A stretch of 64,000 bases of DNA from Pleionea mediterranea. GTDB lineage: Bacteria > Pseudomonadota > Gammaproteobacteria > Enterobacterales > Kangiellaceae. Made by a program: the position numbers and the translations under genes. Below the pieces are notes generated by a model. It was not told the origin of the DNA and did not search any database. It worked only from the letters and a program-made list of their open reading frames with translations. The stretch lies in the NCBI RefSeq assembly GCF_003148745.1, contig NZ_QGGU01000009.1:124001-188000 (forward strand). Reading direction: 5' to 3'. Below are positions 32,762-41,040 of this stretch, piece after piece. Every line of letters begins with the position of its first letter. Position 1 is the first letter of the stretch.

Positions 32762-33880
32762 CTAATTATTATCTGCTCTTTTACACGCTTCCACATCCAA
32801 GAAATGATCCCGCAACTCTACCATGAAGAGTTCATAGTTAAATTCGGTGAGGTTAGCCACTGCTGCCAGCACTAAACCATCCTCCGGAAACAGCCAAAAC
32901 TGAGTTGTGCCACCGATCGACCCGCCACCATGGCCGTACCAAACTATTTCATTCTCATCCCTAACAATTCGCCATCCAAGCCCGTAACCGGTGGGTTGAC
33001 CATCATTCGTTTGCATTGTCGTCCACAAGCTTTTGATCGTTTCTGGTTTGAGGTGCTCGTTATTGAGATGCGCCAAGCCAAAACGCACCATGTCATCGGT
33101 TGTAGACAAAAAACCCCCGCTCGCCCATTTGTAGCTGTTGTCGACTTCTGGCTCGTTAGTATAACCATCCCCATTGGATCGATAATACCGCCCTCGATTA
33201 GCAATGATCTTCTCAAGATCATCAGCAACCGTGTCCTTCATCCCTATAGGACCGAACACCGTTTCATCCATGAGTCTTAGGAATGGCCGATTTGCAGCCG
33301 CTTCCATTGCGGCACTCAGCAAATTATAGCCATACGAAGTGTACGACCAGCGTTCGCCCGGCACCATGACCAACGGATCGTTTTCAAATATTTCAAGTCC
33401 AGAAACGACATCGGAGTACCACGTGCGTAAATACGCTTCATTTCCCTTGTAATGGCGAATTCCTCCTAAATGGCCTGCAAGTTGTCTTACCGAAATCTGA
33501 TGCTGCTTCTTCGGAAAACTCGGGACGTAGTCACGAACAGGAGCATCAAGATCGATGAGATTGTTTTCGACCAGTTTCGCTAACGCAAATGCAGTAAACG
33601 GCTTTGCAACACTGCCAACCCGAAACTTCGTCGATGCAGGATCGACTGGCACTCGTTGCTCGAGATCTGCGAAACCGCTCCCGTGTGACCAAAGCAATCT
33701 GCCCTTGCATCCAACTGACACAGCTAAGCCAGGGCTATTGCTTTCACGAGCAAAGGACTCGACCAACTGTTTAGCTTCAACGTGATATTCGTCCGGTTTA
33801 GATGAGGTGGCGCATCCACCGAATAAAACTAGTACAGCCGTACAAAATACGGCTGAAACAAATCTACGAATTATATTCAT
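32762..33880 (-). CDS. Serine hydrolase of the class C beta-lactamase fold (lipoprotein)
   Basis: The 372-residue protein has a lipoprotein signal (LVLFGGC, Cys23). The nucleophile motif SVAK is at 90-93 in FRVGSVAKPFTAFAL. A YTS-type second motif lies at 180-182 in RWSYTSYGYNLLSAAME, and HGGG replaces the KTG motif near the end (WYGHGGGSIGG). This is the beta-lactamase-related family (PF00144), which holds esterases, DD-peptidases, transpeptidases and a few true beta-lactamases; the HGG variant favours an esterase or peptidase. The gene is longer than most cassette genes here and starts 39 bp from a clear attC site. Confidence 0.9.
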   Translation of the reverse strand: MNIIRRFVSAVFCTAVLVLFGGCATSSKPDEYHVEAKQLVESFARESNSPGLAVSVGCKGRLLWSHGSGFADLEQRVPVDPASTKFRVGSVAKPFTAFALAKLVENNLIDLDAPVRDYVPSFPKKQHQISVRQLAGHLGGIRHYKGNEAYLRTWYSDVVSGLEIFENDPLVMVPGERWSYTSYGYNLLSAAMEAAANRPFLRLMDETVFGPIGMKDTVADDLEKIIANRGRYYRSNGDGYTNEPEVDNSYKWASGGFLSTTDDMVRFGLAHLNNEHLKPETIKSLWTTMQTNDGQPTGYGLGWRIVRDENEIVWYGHGGGSIGGTTQFWLFPEDGLVLAAVANLTEFNYELFMVELRDHFLDVEACKRADNN

Positions 33881-33918
33881 TAAATCAATTCCTCCTTAAG
33901 GACTCCGACCATGCCTGA

Positions 33919-33979
33919 TAGATAACGCCTCAAGCAGAGGCGCGCGTAAGCGCGTCCTGCTGCCTTGATTTGTTAGATG
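33919..33979 (-). other. attC site of the acyltransferase cassette
   Basis: The plus strand GATAACGCCTCAAGCAGAGG pairs with CTGCTGCCTTGATTTGTTAG, with the tip GCGCGCGTAAGCGCGTCC. The cores TAACGCC and GTTAGAT are canonical. It is the clearest 60-bp attC of the array. Confidence 0.95.
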
Positions 33980-34976
33980 CCAAGTTTCGTATTACCTTTC
34001 CAACAGGTTTTTCGAAACACCGGTAGGAAATATAAGCTACCAACACGCTTAGAACGAAGGATAGCAAGAGTTTTATTTCAACAGATAACGTAAGTTGATT
34101 GACTTTAATAATGATTGGCATGTGTAGTAAATACAAGGAATACGATATTTTTCCAATAAAATCACCAAGCTTGTTAGCTAAAAATACGTTGTTATTGGGA
34201 ACCAAGAAGACGATACAAAAGAAAACGGTACTCATCACAAGCAATACTTCGTAGCTTAACCACATTCTTGTTTTATCCGGAGTGGTCAGAGGGGAAAACG
34301 CTGGGTACATTAATGGAATTAAGCAAAGGGCTAGTATAAACCAATGCTTTTTCAGGTACTCGGGTACCGCAAGAGAACGGTATTGCATCCCAAGCACAAC
34401 ACCAACAAAAAAGAAAGGAAGAGTTCTTAATACACTAAAAATATTGTATGGCACACCATTTATATCGCCATAAAATTTTGGAAAGTTTGTCAGAAACAGT
34501 AAGATCATCAATGCGACAATGGATAGATAAATGTACCCCATTCTGTTCTTCGCAAGAGTCCAAAAGACAATGAAAATTAAATAGAAGTGTATCTCAGCCG
34601 GGATAGTCCAAAGGACACTATCACCATATAGGAATAGCAAGTGTCCCAGCAGAGCATTGAAGTCTGGAATATTATATAGACTGTCATTCCCAATTAAGGC
34701 TAAAACGTACGAGCCAAAAACAACAGCTAAATACAAAGGCAATACTCTGCCGACCCTAGCAAGGAAATATCGAATCATATTGCCCTGATTAAAATCCTTA
34801 TCTAGATAGAGATAAGACATTAAAAAGCCACTCAACATGAAAAAAAGCATAACGCCGTATGCCCCAGAGCCACCACCCAGAACACCATCAAGCCAGTTAG
34901 TAATATCACTGAAGTGAGTGATAAAAACGATAAGCGCAGCCAATCCACGTAAAGTATTTAGTTTTCTGATTTCCAA
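33930..34976 (-). CDS. Acyltransferase-3 family membrane protein
   Basis: The 348-residue protein opens with IRKLNTLRGLAALIVFITHF, the acyltransferase-3 signature with its catalytic-type RGLAAL...H motif, followed by about ten membrane helices and FFMLSGFLMSYLY. Such enzymes O-acylate surface polysaccharides, lipids or sometimes antibiotics. Its C-terminal residues RQQDALTRASA are read from the attC site, so the native stop has merged with the cassette end. It is a plausible surface-modification cassette. Confidence 0.9.
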   Translation of the reverse strand: MEIRKLNTLRGLAALIVFITHFSDITNWLDGVLGGGSGAYGVMLFFMLSGFLMSYLYLDKDFNQGNMIRYFLARVGRVLPLYLAVVFGSYVLALIGNDSLYNIPDFNALLGHLLFLYGDSVLWTIPAEIHFYLIFIVFWTLAKNRMGYIYLSIVALMILLFLTNFPKFYGDINGVPYNIFSVLRTLPFFFVGVVLGMQYRSLAVPEYLKKHWFILALCLIPLMYPAFSPLTTPDKTRMWLSYEVLLVMSTVFFCIVFLVPNNNVFLANKLGDFIGKISYSLYLLHMPIIIKVNQLTLSVEIKLLLSFVLSVLVAYISYRCFEKPVGKVIRNLASNKSRQQDALTRASA

Positions 34977-35008
34977 CGATGATCTCTTAACTCCGAGAGT
35001 TCCGGCGC

Positions 35009-35132
35009 ATCTAACGCCCTGTTAAGGTGTGAGCAACACAATACAAAAGCCTCCGCACACCACCTTAATCACTAAAATCAACGCATAGTGAAAATGCCAC
35101 GCGTTGCGAATCACTCTTGAACAGTTTATTAA
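35009..35132 (-). other. VCR-length attC site of the LysE cassette
   Basis: The plus strand opens CTAACGCCCTGTTAAGGTGTG and the far arm reads CACTCTTGAACAGTTTATT; CTGTTAAGGTGTG pairs with CACTCTTGAACAG with few mismatches over a 124-bp span. Confidence 0.85.
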
Positions 35133-35134
35133 TT

Positions 35135-35752
35135 TTATTGCTGGCGACTTAGTAACAAGCTTGCTCCAGACATAGCTAAAAAGGTTGCACAACCTCTATT
35201 GAAGCGCTTTGCCATTTTCGGCTTCGTAAACCACTGCCTTAAGTACATTCCAAATATGGCATAAATCGATATTGCACCCATTTCTAAAATTAGGAACGTA
35301 GCCCCTAATACGAAGAACTGTTCATTTACACTCGCCGAAACATCGACGAACTGTGGTAGAAAGGCAGTAAAGATTAAGATCGCCTTTGGATTACCAGCGG
35401 CTAACAAAAATTCTTGTTTAGCTAAACCCAGTCGGTTGCGAGTATTTTCTAGTTCAGAGACAGGACTTGCTTCCGAACGCCAAAGATTAAAGGCAATCCA
35501 CAACAAGTAAGCTGCGCCCAAAACTTTAATGGTTAGAAACAGAGTCTCAGATGCATAGAGAATAACAGCTAAACCTGAAGCAGCCAAAGCAATCATTACA
35601 GCAAATGCAGCAATTCGACCAAGACCAGCAATGAAAGCGGACTTAAAACCGTAACAACGAGCATTGTTCATAGACAATAAGTTGTTTGGACCTGGAGTCA
35701 TATTGAGCGCAAAACACGCAGGTATAAAGAACAATAACTTCCAGATTTCCAC
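35135..35752 (-). CDS. LysE-family translocator
   Basis: The 205-residue protein has six hydrophobic segments and the family start FIPACFALNMTPGPNNLLSMNNARCYG, then FIAGLGRIAAFAVMIALAASGL and QEFLLAAGNPKAILIFTAFLPQFVD. LysE/RhtB exporters pump amino acids or homoserine lactones out of the cell. The Asn-Pro-Lys motif before the third helix pair is conserved. The stop codon lies 3 bp from the attC site. Confidence 0.93.
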   Translation of the reverse strand: MEIWKLLFFIPACFALNMTPGPNNLLSMNNARCYGFKSAFIAGLGRIAAFAVMIALAASGLAVILYASETLFLTIKVLGAAYLLWIAFNLWRSEASPVSELENTRNRLGLAKQEFLLAAGNPKAILIFTAFLPQFVDVSASVNEQFFVLGATFLILEMGAISIYAIFGMYLRQWFTKPKMAKRFNRGCATFLAMSGASLLLSRQQ

Positions 35753-35768
35753 AATATTTCCTCCATAA

Positions 35769-35853
35769 AACTAACGTCCGGCACACCGGCCGACTGGAGC
35801 GCAACGTAAGGAGGTCCAGGCCGAAGACCGAGGGTGCTGCCGCTTGTTAAGTC
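35769..35853 (-). other. attC site of the ankyrin cassette
   Basis: The plus strand ACTAACGTCCGGCACACCGG pairs with GGGTGCTGCCGCTTGTTAAG, and CCTC/GAGG-type blocks pair inside. The right core GTTAAGT fits GTTRRRY exactly. Confidence 0.9.
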
Positions 35854-35858
35854 TTTTG

Positions 35859-36323
35859 TTAGTTAAGTACATCATAAAACTCGGTACGCCCTTGTACTTT
35901 GGCATGTTGCAAGGGAGTGTTATCTGCTTTGTTTAAAAGACATTTGTTACAGCCAACCTCAATTAACTTTTTGGCTAAATTAGGATTACGGCTAGTCACA
36001 GATAGATGTAATGCGGTACAACCGTTCTTGTCTTTAGCGTCTAGTTCAATACCCGCTGCTGCCAAAGGTTCAATACAATCCAATGCTCCACTTACGGCAG
36101 TGAGGTGCAAAGCTGTCCAATCGTCAGTGCCTCTGCAGCCCAACTTCGATCCGCTTTGGAGTAACAGGCTTACTATTTCTGGCTGATTATTCGCACATGC
36201 TCGGTGCAAGGGAACAAATCCGTACTTGTCAGGCTCGTTTATATCGTAGCCACCATCAATCGCAATTTTTACTGCCTTGATATTGCCTTCGATTATAAAC
36301 TTAAAAAATTCTTCGTAGTCCAT
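35859..36323 (-). CDS. Ankyrin-repeat protein (cassette gene)
   Basis: The 154-residue protein is built of four or so ankyrin repeats, recognisable by GFVPLHRACANNQPEIVSLLLQ, WTALHLTAVSGALDCIEPLAAAG and CTALHLSVTSRNPNLAKKLIEVG. Ankyrin repeats mediate protein binding and no catalytic domain is attached. It is the right-most cassette of cluster 2, and its ATG lies 14 bp from a GTTAAGC core on the minus strand. Confidence 0.9.
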   Translation of the reverse strand: MDYEEFFKFIIEGNIKAVKIAIDGGYDINEPDKYGFVPLHRACANNQPEIVSLLLQSGSKLGCRGTDDWTALHLTAVSGALDCIEPLAAAGIELDAKDKNGCTALHLSVTSRNPNLAKKLIEVGCNKCLLNKADNTPLQHAKVQGRTEFYDVLN

Positions 36324-36335
36324 AGATGCCTGTAG

Positions 36336-36343
36336 GCTTAACA
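36336..36343 (-). other. Single recombination core at the right end of cluster 2
   Basis: Minus-strand TGTTAAGCC contains GTTAAGC, which fits GTTRRRY, exactly where the ankyrin cassette begins. It could be the cut end of a lost attC or of an attI site; no matching inverted core is clear within 60 bp. Confidence 0.45.
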
Positions 36344-36779
36344 GTTGATTCTTACGCAGCCAGCATTAAATACCAGCGCGTCTGTTTTTTGTCTCGATTT
36401 AGCAAAGAGTATTCCAAATATTGTTTATATTCAATAATTTACCGAAAAGTACCTTTAACTCTATTTCGGCAAAACAGGCAGCCTGCGTATGTTACCAAAA
36501 CAATATTTGCGTTTGTTTTATTTTTTCTTCGTTTTAATTACCAATAAATTCAAGTAATTAGATCAAAATAAAAGAATAATTAAGGCAAGCTGCCGCTGTT
36601 TTCAAATAAATATCGTGGATGGTTAAGTGAATAAAAGACGCCTCGGTATCGGTTAAGTTGGATTCAGGCCGTATTCCTATTCAACTAGGAATGTTTATTT
36701 GAACCAGAGAATTTGACCTATACGACCGATAAGATATACGTTAATTAAGTTTCGATACGATTAGAGTCTGCTTATTTAT
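36344..36779. other. AT-rich gene-less stretch right of cluster 2
   Basis: No gene is credible here. The stretch is AT-rich with poly-T runs near 36510-36540. A small palindrome ATTCCTA/TAGGAAT lies near 36673-36692. If an array promoter (Pc) survives it should point left from this region; I could not identify it. Confidence 0.5.
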
Positions 36780-37415
36780 TTAATCGACTTTCTGAAACTC
36801 GGCATAAATTTCAATATCCACACGATCACCCACCATGGGTATGTATTGATCCATACCAAAGTCTGAACGTTTGATAGAACCCGTTGCCGAAAAGCCTAAG
36901 GTATAAAATCCTGTTAGCATATTATTTGCGCCACCATGAAAAGTCGCGTTAAGTGTGACCGGCTTTGTTACTCCCAGCAGGGTTAACTCGGCATTAAATT
37001 GAAACTGGTTTTCTACCTCCGTTGGCGTAACGGATAACGTTTTTAAAACCGCTTCAGGAAATTGTTCGGTATGAAACCAACCGTCTCCGCGTAATGTGTC
37101 TTCTAGGGATTTATTGTTAACGTCTACACTGTTGGTTTGCACTTTTGCTTGCAGTGAACTTTGTGCCATTTTATTGGGCTCAAAATTTAACGAGGCCGAC
37201 ATATCATTAAATCGCCCCACATACATTGATAACCCCAAGTGCTGAACTTTAAACAATACCGTTGTGTGCTCAGGATCAAGTTGATACTGGCCTTTTTCCA
37301 ACTGGGTGATTTGCGGTTCAACAGAAGGTGTTAACAGGTAGCTGCAAGACACAAGAGTCACCGTTACTGCTAAGTAAAAGCATGGTTTAATGCATATAAA
37401 CACCTGAGACTCCAT
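36780..37415 (-). CDS. YceI-family lipid-binding lipoprotein
   Basis: The 211-residue protein has a hydrophobic signal with a lipobox-like VTLVSC and then the YceI lipocalin-like barrel. Typical strands are YQLDPEHTTVLFKVQHLGLSMYVGRF, LTLLGVTKPVTLNATFHG and IKRSDFGMDQYIPMVGDRVDIEIYAEF. YceI proteins bind isoprenoids or other long lipids in the periplasm. It is the first non-cassette gene to the right of cluster 2. Confidence 0.92.
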   Translation of the reverse strand: MESQVFICIKPCFYLAVTVTLVSCSYLLTPSVEPQITQLEKGQYQLDPEHTTVLFKVQHLGLSMYVGRFNDMSASLNFEPNKMAQSSLQAKVQTNSVDVNNKSLEDTLRGDGWFHTEQFPEAVLKTLSVTPTEVENQFQFNAELTLLGVTKPVTLNATFHGGANNMLTGFYTLGFSATGSIKRSDFGMDQYIPMVGDRVDIEIYAEFQKVD

Positions 37416-37519
37416 ACTTAATATTATAATTCATGTCATCGTTTAAATTGCACTTATCATCCGAAACCAAGTTTAATGGCTTTAGATACATTCATTATGA
37501 TATTGAATAATCCTGTTCG

Positions 37520-37924
37520 CTAATTATCTTGATACAACGTACACACCGCTCCAGCCGGATCTTCAATAATGGCGTATTTACCTTCGCCTTCGGGACGCTT
37601 TAATACTTTGCCGCCCATCGACTCACACTGGCTTAGGGATTCCGATAAATTATCCACTGATATGTAGACCATCCAAACCGGTGGAATATTGGCGTTACCG
37701 CCTTTTGCGTGACATATGCCTGCGGTGGGTTCTGCTTCACCTTCAACAGTCATATTATAATCGTTGTAATCGCCCATGCTGACAGGGCTTGAAGTCCAAC
37801 CAATCACTTTTTTATAAAACTGTTTAACCGACTCGGCATCTTCAACGGTTAAATCGGTCCACAATATTTTTCCTGGTTTTGATTTTTCTGATGCTGATTT
37901 TTCTGACTCTGATTTATCTGACAT
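37520..37924 (-). CDS. VOC-family protein
   Basis: The 134-residue protein has a charged Ser/Lys/Glu-rich start (about 1-20). It then shows the VOC pattern: ILWTDLTVEDAESVKQFYKKVIGW, WMVYISVDNLSESLSQCESMGGKV and AIIEDPAGAVCTLYQ. It is likely a small glyoxalase-fold enzyme or binding protein of unknown substrate. It lies 18 bp downstream of the alkaline phosphatase start... that is, on the same strand just after the phosphatase gene, and may be co-transcribed with it. Confidence 0.85.
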   Translation of the reverse strand: MSDKSESEKSASEKSKPGKILWTDLTVEDAESVKQFYKKVIGWTSSPVSMGDYNDYNMTVEGEAEPTAGICHAKGGNANIPPVWMVYISVDNLSESLSQCESMGGKVLKRPEGEGKYAIIEDPAGAVCTLYQDN

Positions 37925-37942
37925 GGGACTCTCCGCCTTTAA

Positions 37943-39373
37943 TTATTCACTCAGGTTGTTTAGCCAGTTTAGTAGCTTCTGACCAATAAAGGTATTGTCA
38001 TGGTGACCATAAAATTGCTCGGCACCGACACCGTATGCGTAAAGGTTAACATCAACACCAGTATGACCATGAGTTGTCCAGCCAGCAAAACTTGCTCGGT
38101 TTACCGTATTCTTCAAAAAACCATAAATCTGTCGCTTGTCATCACGGCCCTGCAATTGTGCCCATTGCTTTGATTCTAACTCCGTTAACGTTATTCCAAG
38201 ATCCGATAAAAATATTTCGATGGAATTTTCCTGCATCACTTGCTCAGCATAATCGGGCAAACTTTGCTTCATGCGCTTAATCGGATGAACATTAAATTGA
38301 TAATAATCTCTATCTTCCACTCGGGCACCAACAGAAAGCCCGCCCGTTTCGTGATCGGCGGTCACTAAAACCAATGTGTCGCCATCTTTTTCTGCGTAGG
38401 ACACCGCCGCTTTTATCGCGCTGGCAAAGTCATCCATTTCATGCATCATGCCGGCTACATTATTATCGTGACTGGCCCAATCAATTTGGCTGCCTTCTAC
38501 CATCAAAAAGAATCCTTTATCGTCATTACCTTGTTCCAAACGATTTATCGCAGCGTTTGTCATTTCTGCAAGCGAGGGGTGTTTTTCGGTACGTTGCAAC
38601 ACTCTTGGCAAACCAATGTCCGCAAATAAACCGGCCACCTTGTCACCGGCTGTCTTAAGCTCGCTGGATTGCGTGATCACATCAAAACCCTGTTGTTCAA
38701 GCTCTAGGGTTAAGTCACGATCATCCCGTTTAAAATATTGCCAACCGCCACCTAAAAACACATCTACCATGGGTTGATTGTTATAAGTATTATCCAAAAA
38801 CTGATCGGCAATATTATTGTAATTGCGACGACTGGGCTCGTGGGCAATAAAAGCTGCGGGCGTCGCGTGTACAATTTGTGAGGTAGCCACCAAGCCTGTG
38901 TTTAAACCTTTTTGTTTTGCCACCTCAAGCACCGTTGGTACAGGCGCTTTATTATTATCAACAGCAATCGCGCCATTGTAGGATTTAATACCGGCGCTGT
39001 AGGCGGTGGCCGATGCCGCTGAATCGGTAACCTGGTAGTGAGTATCGCTCGAGTTATTTAAATTTTGCGATCCGGAATTATTCACTGCCATCGAATGACC
39101 AATATGATTATCGGTACTAAGGGTGCCAACCAGTAGCGGATCAAACAGCATAGGATCAACGCCAGGAGTAGAGGGATCATCATTAAATATCCGGTAGGCT
39201 TTTATATGCGCAGGCCCCATGCCATCAGCAATTAATAGAATGACATTTTTAGGCGATTGGTTGCTCGTTTTAATGTGACTGCAACCAGCAGCTATAAATA
39301 ATAATGAGACTAACGCGGCCATCATTTTAAAATTAAATTCCGATGGCTTTTTAACGCTTAACCGATGAAACAT
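37943..39373 (-). CDS. Alkaline phosphatase (PhoA-type fold, lipoprotein)
   Basis: The 476-residue protein has a lipoprotein signal ending FIAAGC (Cys31). Metal-binding D50 lies in LLIADGMG, the phosphorylated serine S118 in VTDSAASATAYSAG, a DWASHDNN metal site follows, and a late TADHETGGL and THGHTG carry the remaining metal-binding His. It hydrolyses phosphomonoesters outside the inner membrane. I looked for Pho boxes in the 150 bp upstream and saw none, so phosphate control is not evident. A VOC gene follows closely on the same strand. Confidence 0.95.
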   Translation of the reverse strand: MFHRLSVKKPSEFNFKMMAALVSLLFIAAGCSHIKTSNQSPKNVILLIADGMGPAHIKAYRIFNDDPSTPGVDPMLFDPLLVGTLSTDNHIGHSMAVNNSGSQNLNNSSDTHYQVTDSAASATAYSAGIKSYNGAIAVDNNKAPVPTVLEVAKQKGLNTGLVATSQIVHATPAAFIAHEPSRRNYNNIADQFLDNTYNNQPMVDVFLGGGWQYFKRDDRDLTLELEQQGFDVITQSSELKTAGDKVAGLFADIGLPRVLQRTEKHPSLAEMTNAAINRLEQGNDDKGFFLMVEGSQIDWASHDNNVAGMMHEMDDFASAIKAAVSYAEKDGDTLVLVTADHETGGLSVGARVEDRDYYQFNVHPIKRMKQSLPDYAEQVMQENSIEIFLSDLGITLTELESKQWAQLQGRDDKRQIYGFLKNTVNRASFAGWTTHGHTGVDVNLYAYGVGAEQFYGHHDNTFIGQKLLNWLNNLSE

Positions 39374-39525
39374 AAGGCTCCTTGTTTATTAACAATACAC
39401 TATTAACGATATATTATTATCAATACATTCGTAAAAATAGTTTTGTGAAAAAGTCTTTACAATAATTTGTAAAAATATAATTCCAATTAACCATTGGTTT
39501 ATCTGACTTATCTTGTTTATCTTGT

Positions 39526-40227
39526 TTATCTTCTTGATGCTAATTTATCCGCCACCCGTGTAGGCTCTGGTAGCTTAAATCCACGCCCCATTGTTAATGT
39601 CCAATGGACAGCGGAGTCAATATTGATTAAATGTCCGGGCGACACAAAAACAGGTTTAACATTATCACGGGTGCATAACACGGCACCAATTTTTTGCTGT
39701 TGATAATACAGAGGCTTGTGACTGCCACGCGTTAGGCTGGGTGATTCATAGTCGCCCACCAGCTTAGATTTTGCGACGCCAAAACTGGGTATGCCCGTTA
39801 TTAAACCAAGATGACAAGCAATGCCAAACCTTCGAGGATGGGCGATCCCTTGACCATCACACATGATCAATTGTGGTAACTGTTCTATTTGTAAAAATGC
39901 TGATAACACCGCCGGAAGTTCACGAAACGACAGATAACCGGGAACATAAGGAAATACATTATCCACCACCGCGCTTTTTTGCTCCACCACAGTGGCATCA
40001 GTGGCATTTAAAATAACCACCGAGGCGCGAATTTGCCGTCCTTTATTCAACACACCGGCATCGACTCCAGCAATATAGTTGACGGAACTCAATTGATCTT
40101 GCAGTAAAATTTTTTCACACAACCGTTGTTGGATCACTTTTGCCTCAGCAAAAGTTTCAGGCCAGTCGTCAAGGATCGACTGAATTGCATCAGGATTAAA
40201 TAAACGAGATTGTTTCATTAAAGCCAT
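39526..40227 (-). CDS. nfi: Endonuclease V
   Basis: The 233-residue protein starts repair of deaminated bases, cutting near inosine. Catalytic motifs are visible: IAGVDAGV with the first Asp, VFPYVPGYLSFRELPAV, and LIMCDGQGIAHPRRFGIACHLG. ATG at 40227 and ATG at 40218 are both possible starts and neither has a strong ribosome site. A 14-copy heptamer repeat begins 35 bp upstream, within the expected leader or promoter. Confidence 0.95.
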   Translation of the reverse strand: MALMKQSRLFNPDAIQSILDDWPETFAEAKVIQQRLCEKILLQDQLSSVNYIAGVDAGVLNKGRQIRASVVILNATDATVVEQKSAVVDNVFPYVPGYLSFRELPAVLSAFLQIEQLPQLIMCDGQGIAHPRRFGIACHLGLITGIPSFGVAKSKLVGDYESPSLTRGSHKPLYYQQQKIGAVLCTRDNVKPVFVSPGHLINIDSAVHWTLTMGRGFKLPEPTRVADKLASRR

Positions 40228-40261
40228 TGTAACGGCATCGCAGGAATTGGCAATGATGGGC

Positions 40262-40359
40262 GAGTTTCGAGTTTCGAGTTTCGAGTTTCGAGTTTCGAGT
40301 TTCGAGTTTCGAGTTTCGAGTTTCGAGTTTCGAGTTTCGAGTTTCGAGTTTCGAGTTTC
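40262..40359. repeat. Perfect heptanucleotide tandem repeat, 14 copies
   Basis: The unit GAGTTTC (plus strand) is repeated exactly 14 times without a mismatch from 40262 to 40359. It lies 35 bp upstream of the nfi start on the side where its promoter should be, between nfi and the 40401 gene (both minus strand). Perfect arrays of this kind are prone to slippage, so copy number may vary between cells. Confidence 0.97.
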
Positions 40360-40400
40360 TAGAAGATAACGCGGTTGACGAGATCCACAAAAATTACGGC

Positions 40401-40955
40401 TTAAATAATAAAACTGATGGAAAGCAAGGTTATGGTAGCCATTGATAAAATACCCAAGATATTGTCATAGCGGTTTTTATCTTGCGAATTAGCCTGTGAG
40501 CTATAGGATGCTATGGACTCCTGACTCCCATTAACAATGGCTTGTTGATGGATTTTATTCTGTTGTGCCAGTGTTATTCGTCCTGTTTCAATATAGCTAT
40601 GGAACAACTGTTTTTGAAACGCATCAGAATAAAACAATCCACTTTGTAATGCAGCGATCACAACCTCAAAATATTCGGCAGACCAGTCGATAAATGTCTG
40701 GCTGGTTTGATTGCTCTGCTGAAGTATTTGCAATTCCCATTGCTCCCCCTCCGACATCGAGTATTGATGCTGCTTTAACCAGCTGTCCAGTTGCTGTCGA
40801 CGGTACAGATCGATTCGCCGGCTCAATGACTGCCAGAGCGCTTTATAGGCCAGAAAGTGATGACTCGGCTGCTGCAAACCAGTTTTATTAGCTGACAAAT
40901 CTTGCAGTAAAGGCTTAACCTTCAGGTAAGGAGAAATAGCACCAACAGTTGTCAT
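40401..40955 (-). CDS. Helical protein with C-terminal membrane anchor, unknown function
   Basis: I do not recognise the family. The 184-residue protein is mostly alpha-helical and Gln/Ser-rich, with LAYKALWQSLSRRIDLYRRQQL and TFIDWSAEYFEVVIAALQSG. It ends in one hydrophobic helix (about 168-184, LGILSMATITLLSISFII), so it would be tail-anchored. The upstream 85 bp contain AAGGTT/AACCTT and two TATGACA copies, perhaps a regulatory site. Confidence 0.65.
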   Translation of the reverse strand: MTTVGAISPYLKVKPLLQDLSANKTGLQQPSHHFLAYKALWQSLSRRIDLYRRQQLDSWLKQHQYSMSEGEQWELQILQQSNQTSQTFIDWSAEYFEVVIAALQSGLFYSDAFQKQLFHSYIETGRITLAQQNKIHQQAIVNGSQESIASYSSQANSQDKNRYDNILGILSMATITLLSISFII

Positions 40956-41040
40956 AATCGACTCCCAACATCTAACATCGATTGAACTTAATGTAAGGTT
41001 ATCGAAACCTTATGACAGGGGTATGACAATTGTTGTATTT

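Larger units (their letters stand above)
28867..36343 (-). mobile_element. Cassette cluster 2 (CALIN-like array of minus-strand cassettes)
   Basis: Nine or ten attC-like sites (the best at 30716-30847, 31527-31636, 32204-32250, 33919-33979, 35009-35132 and 35769-35853) separate single minus-strand genes. The sites differ in length (45-130 bp) but share a TAACGCC-type core on the plus-strand left and GTTRRRY-type core on the right. Genes start close to one site and end at or inside the next. Neither an integrase nor a full attI is visible in the window. The block lies between the tat/DUF4442 operon and a YceI gene. Confidence 0.85.

Noticed and set aside
36326-36547. Open frame of 73 codons on the plus strand right of the ankyrin gene
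   Set aside because: It is AT-rich, lacks a ribosome site and has a composition unlike protein; it lies in the array flank.
39374-39525. Pho box upstream of the alkaline phosphatase
   Set aside because: I searched by eye for CTGTCAT-like direct repeats and found none.
40262-40359. CRISPR array
   Set aside because: The repeats are 7 bp and directly adjoining with no spacers; no cas gene is present.
40196-40390. Minus-strand frame with RNSKLET-type peptide repeats
   Set aside because: It is simply the translation of the 7-bp DNA repeat in one of three frames, with no start context.
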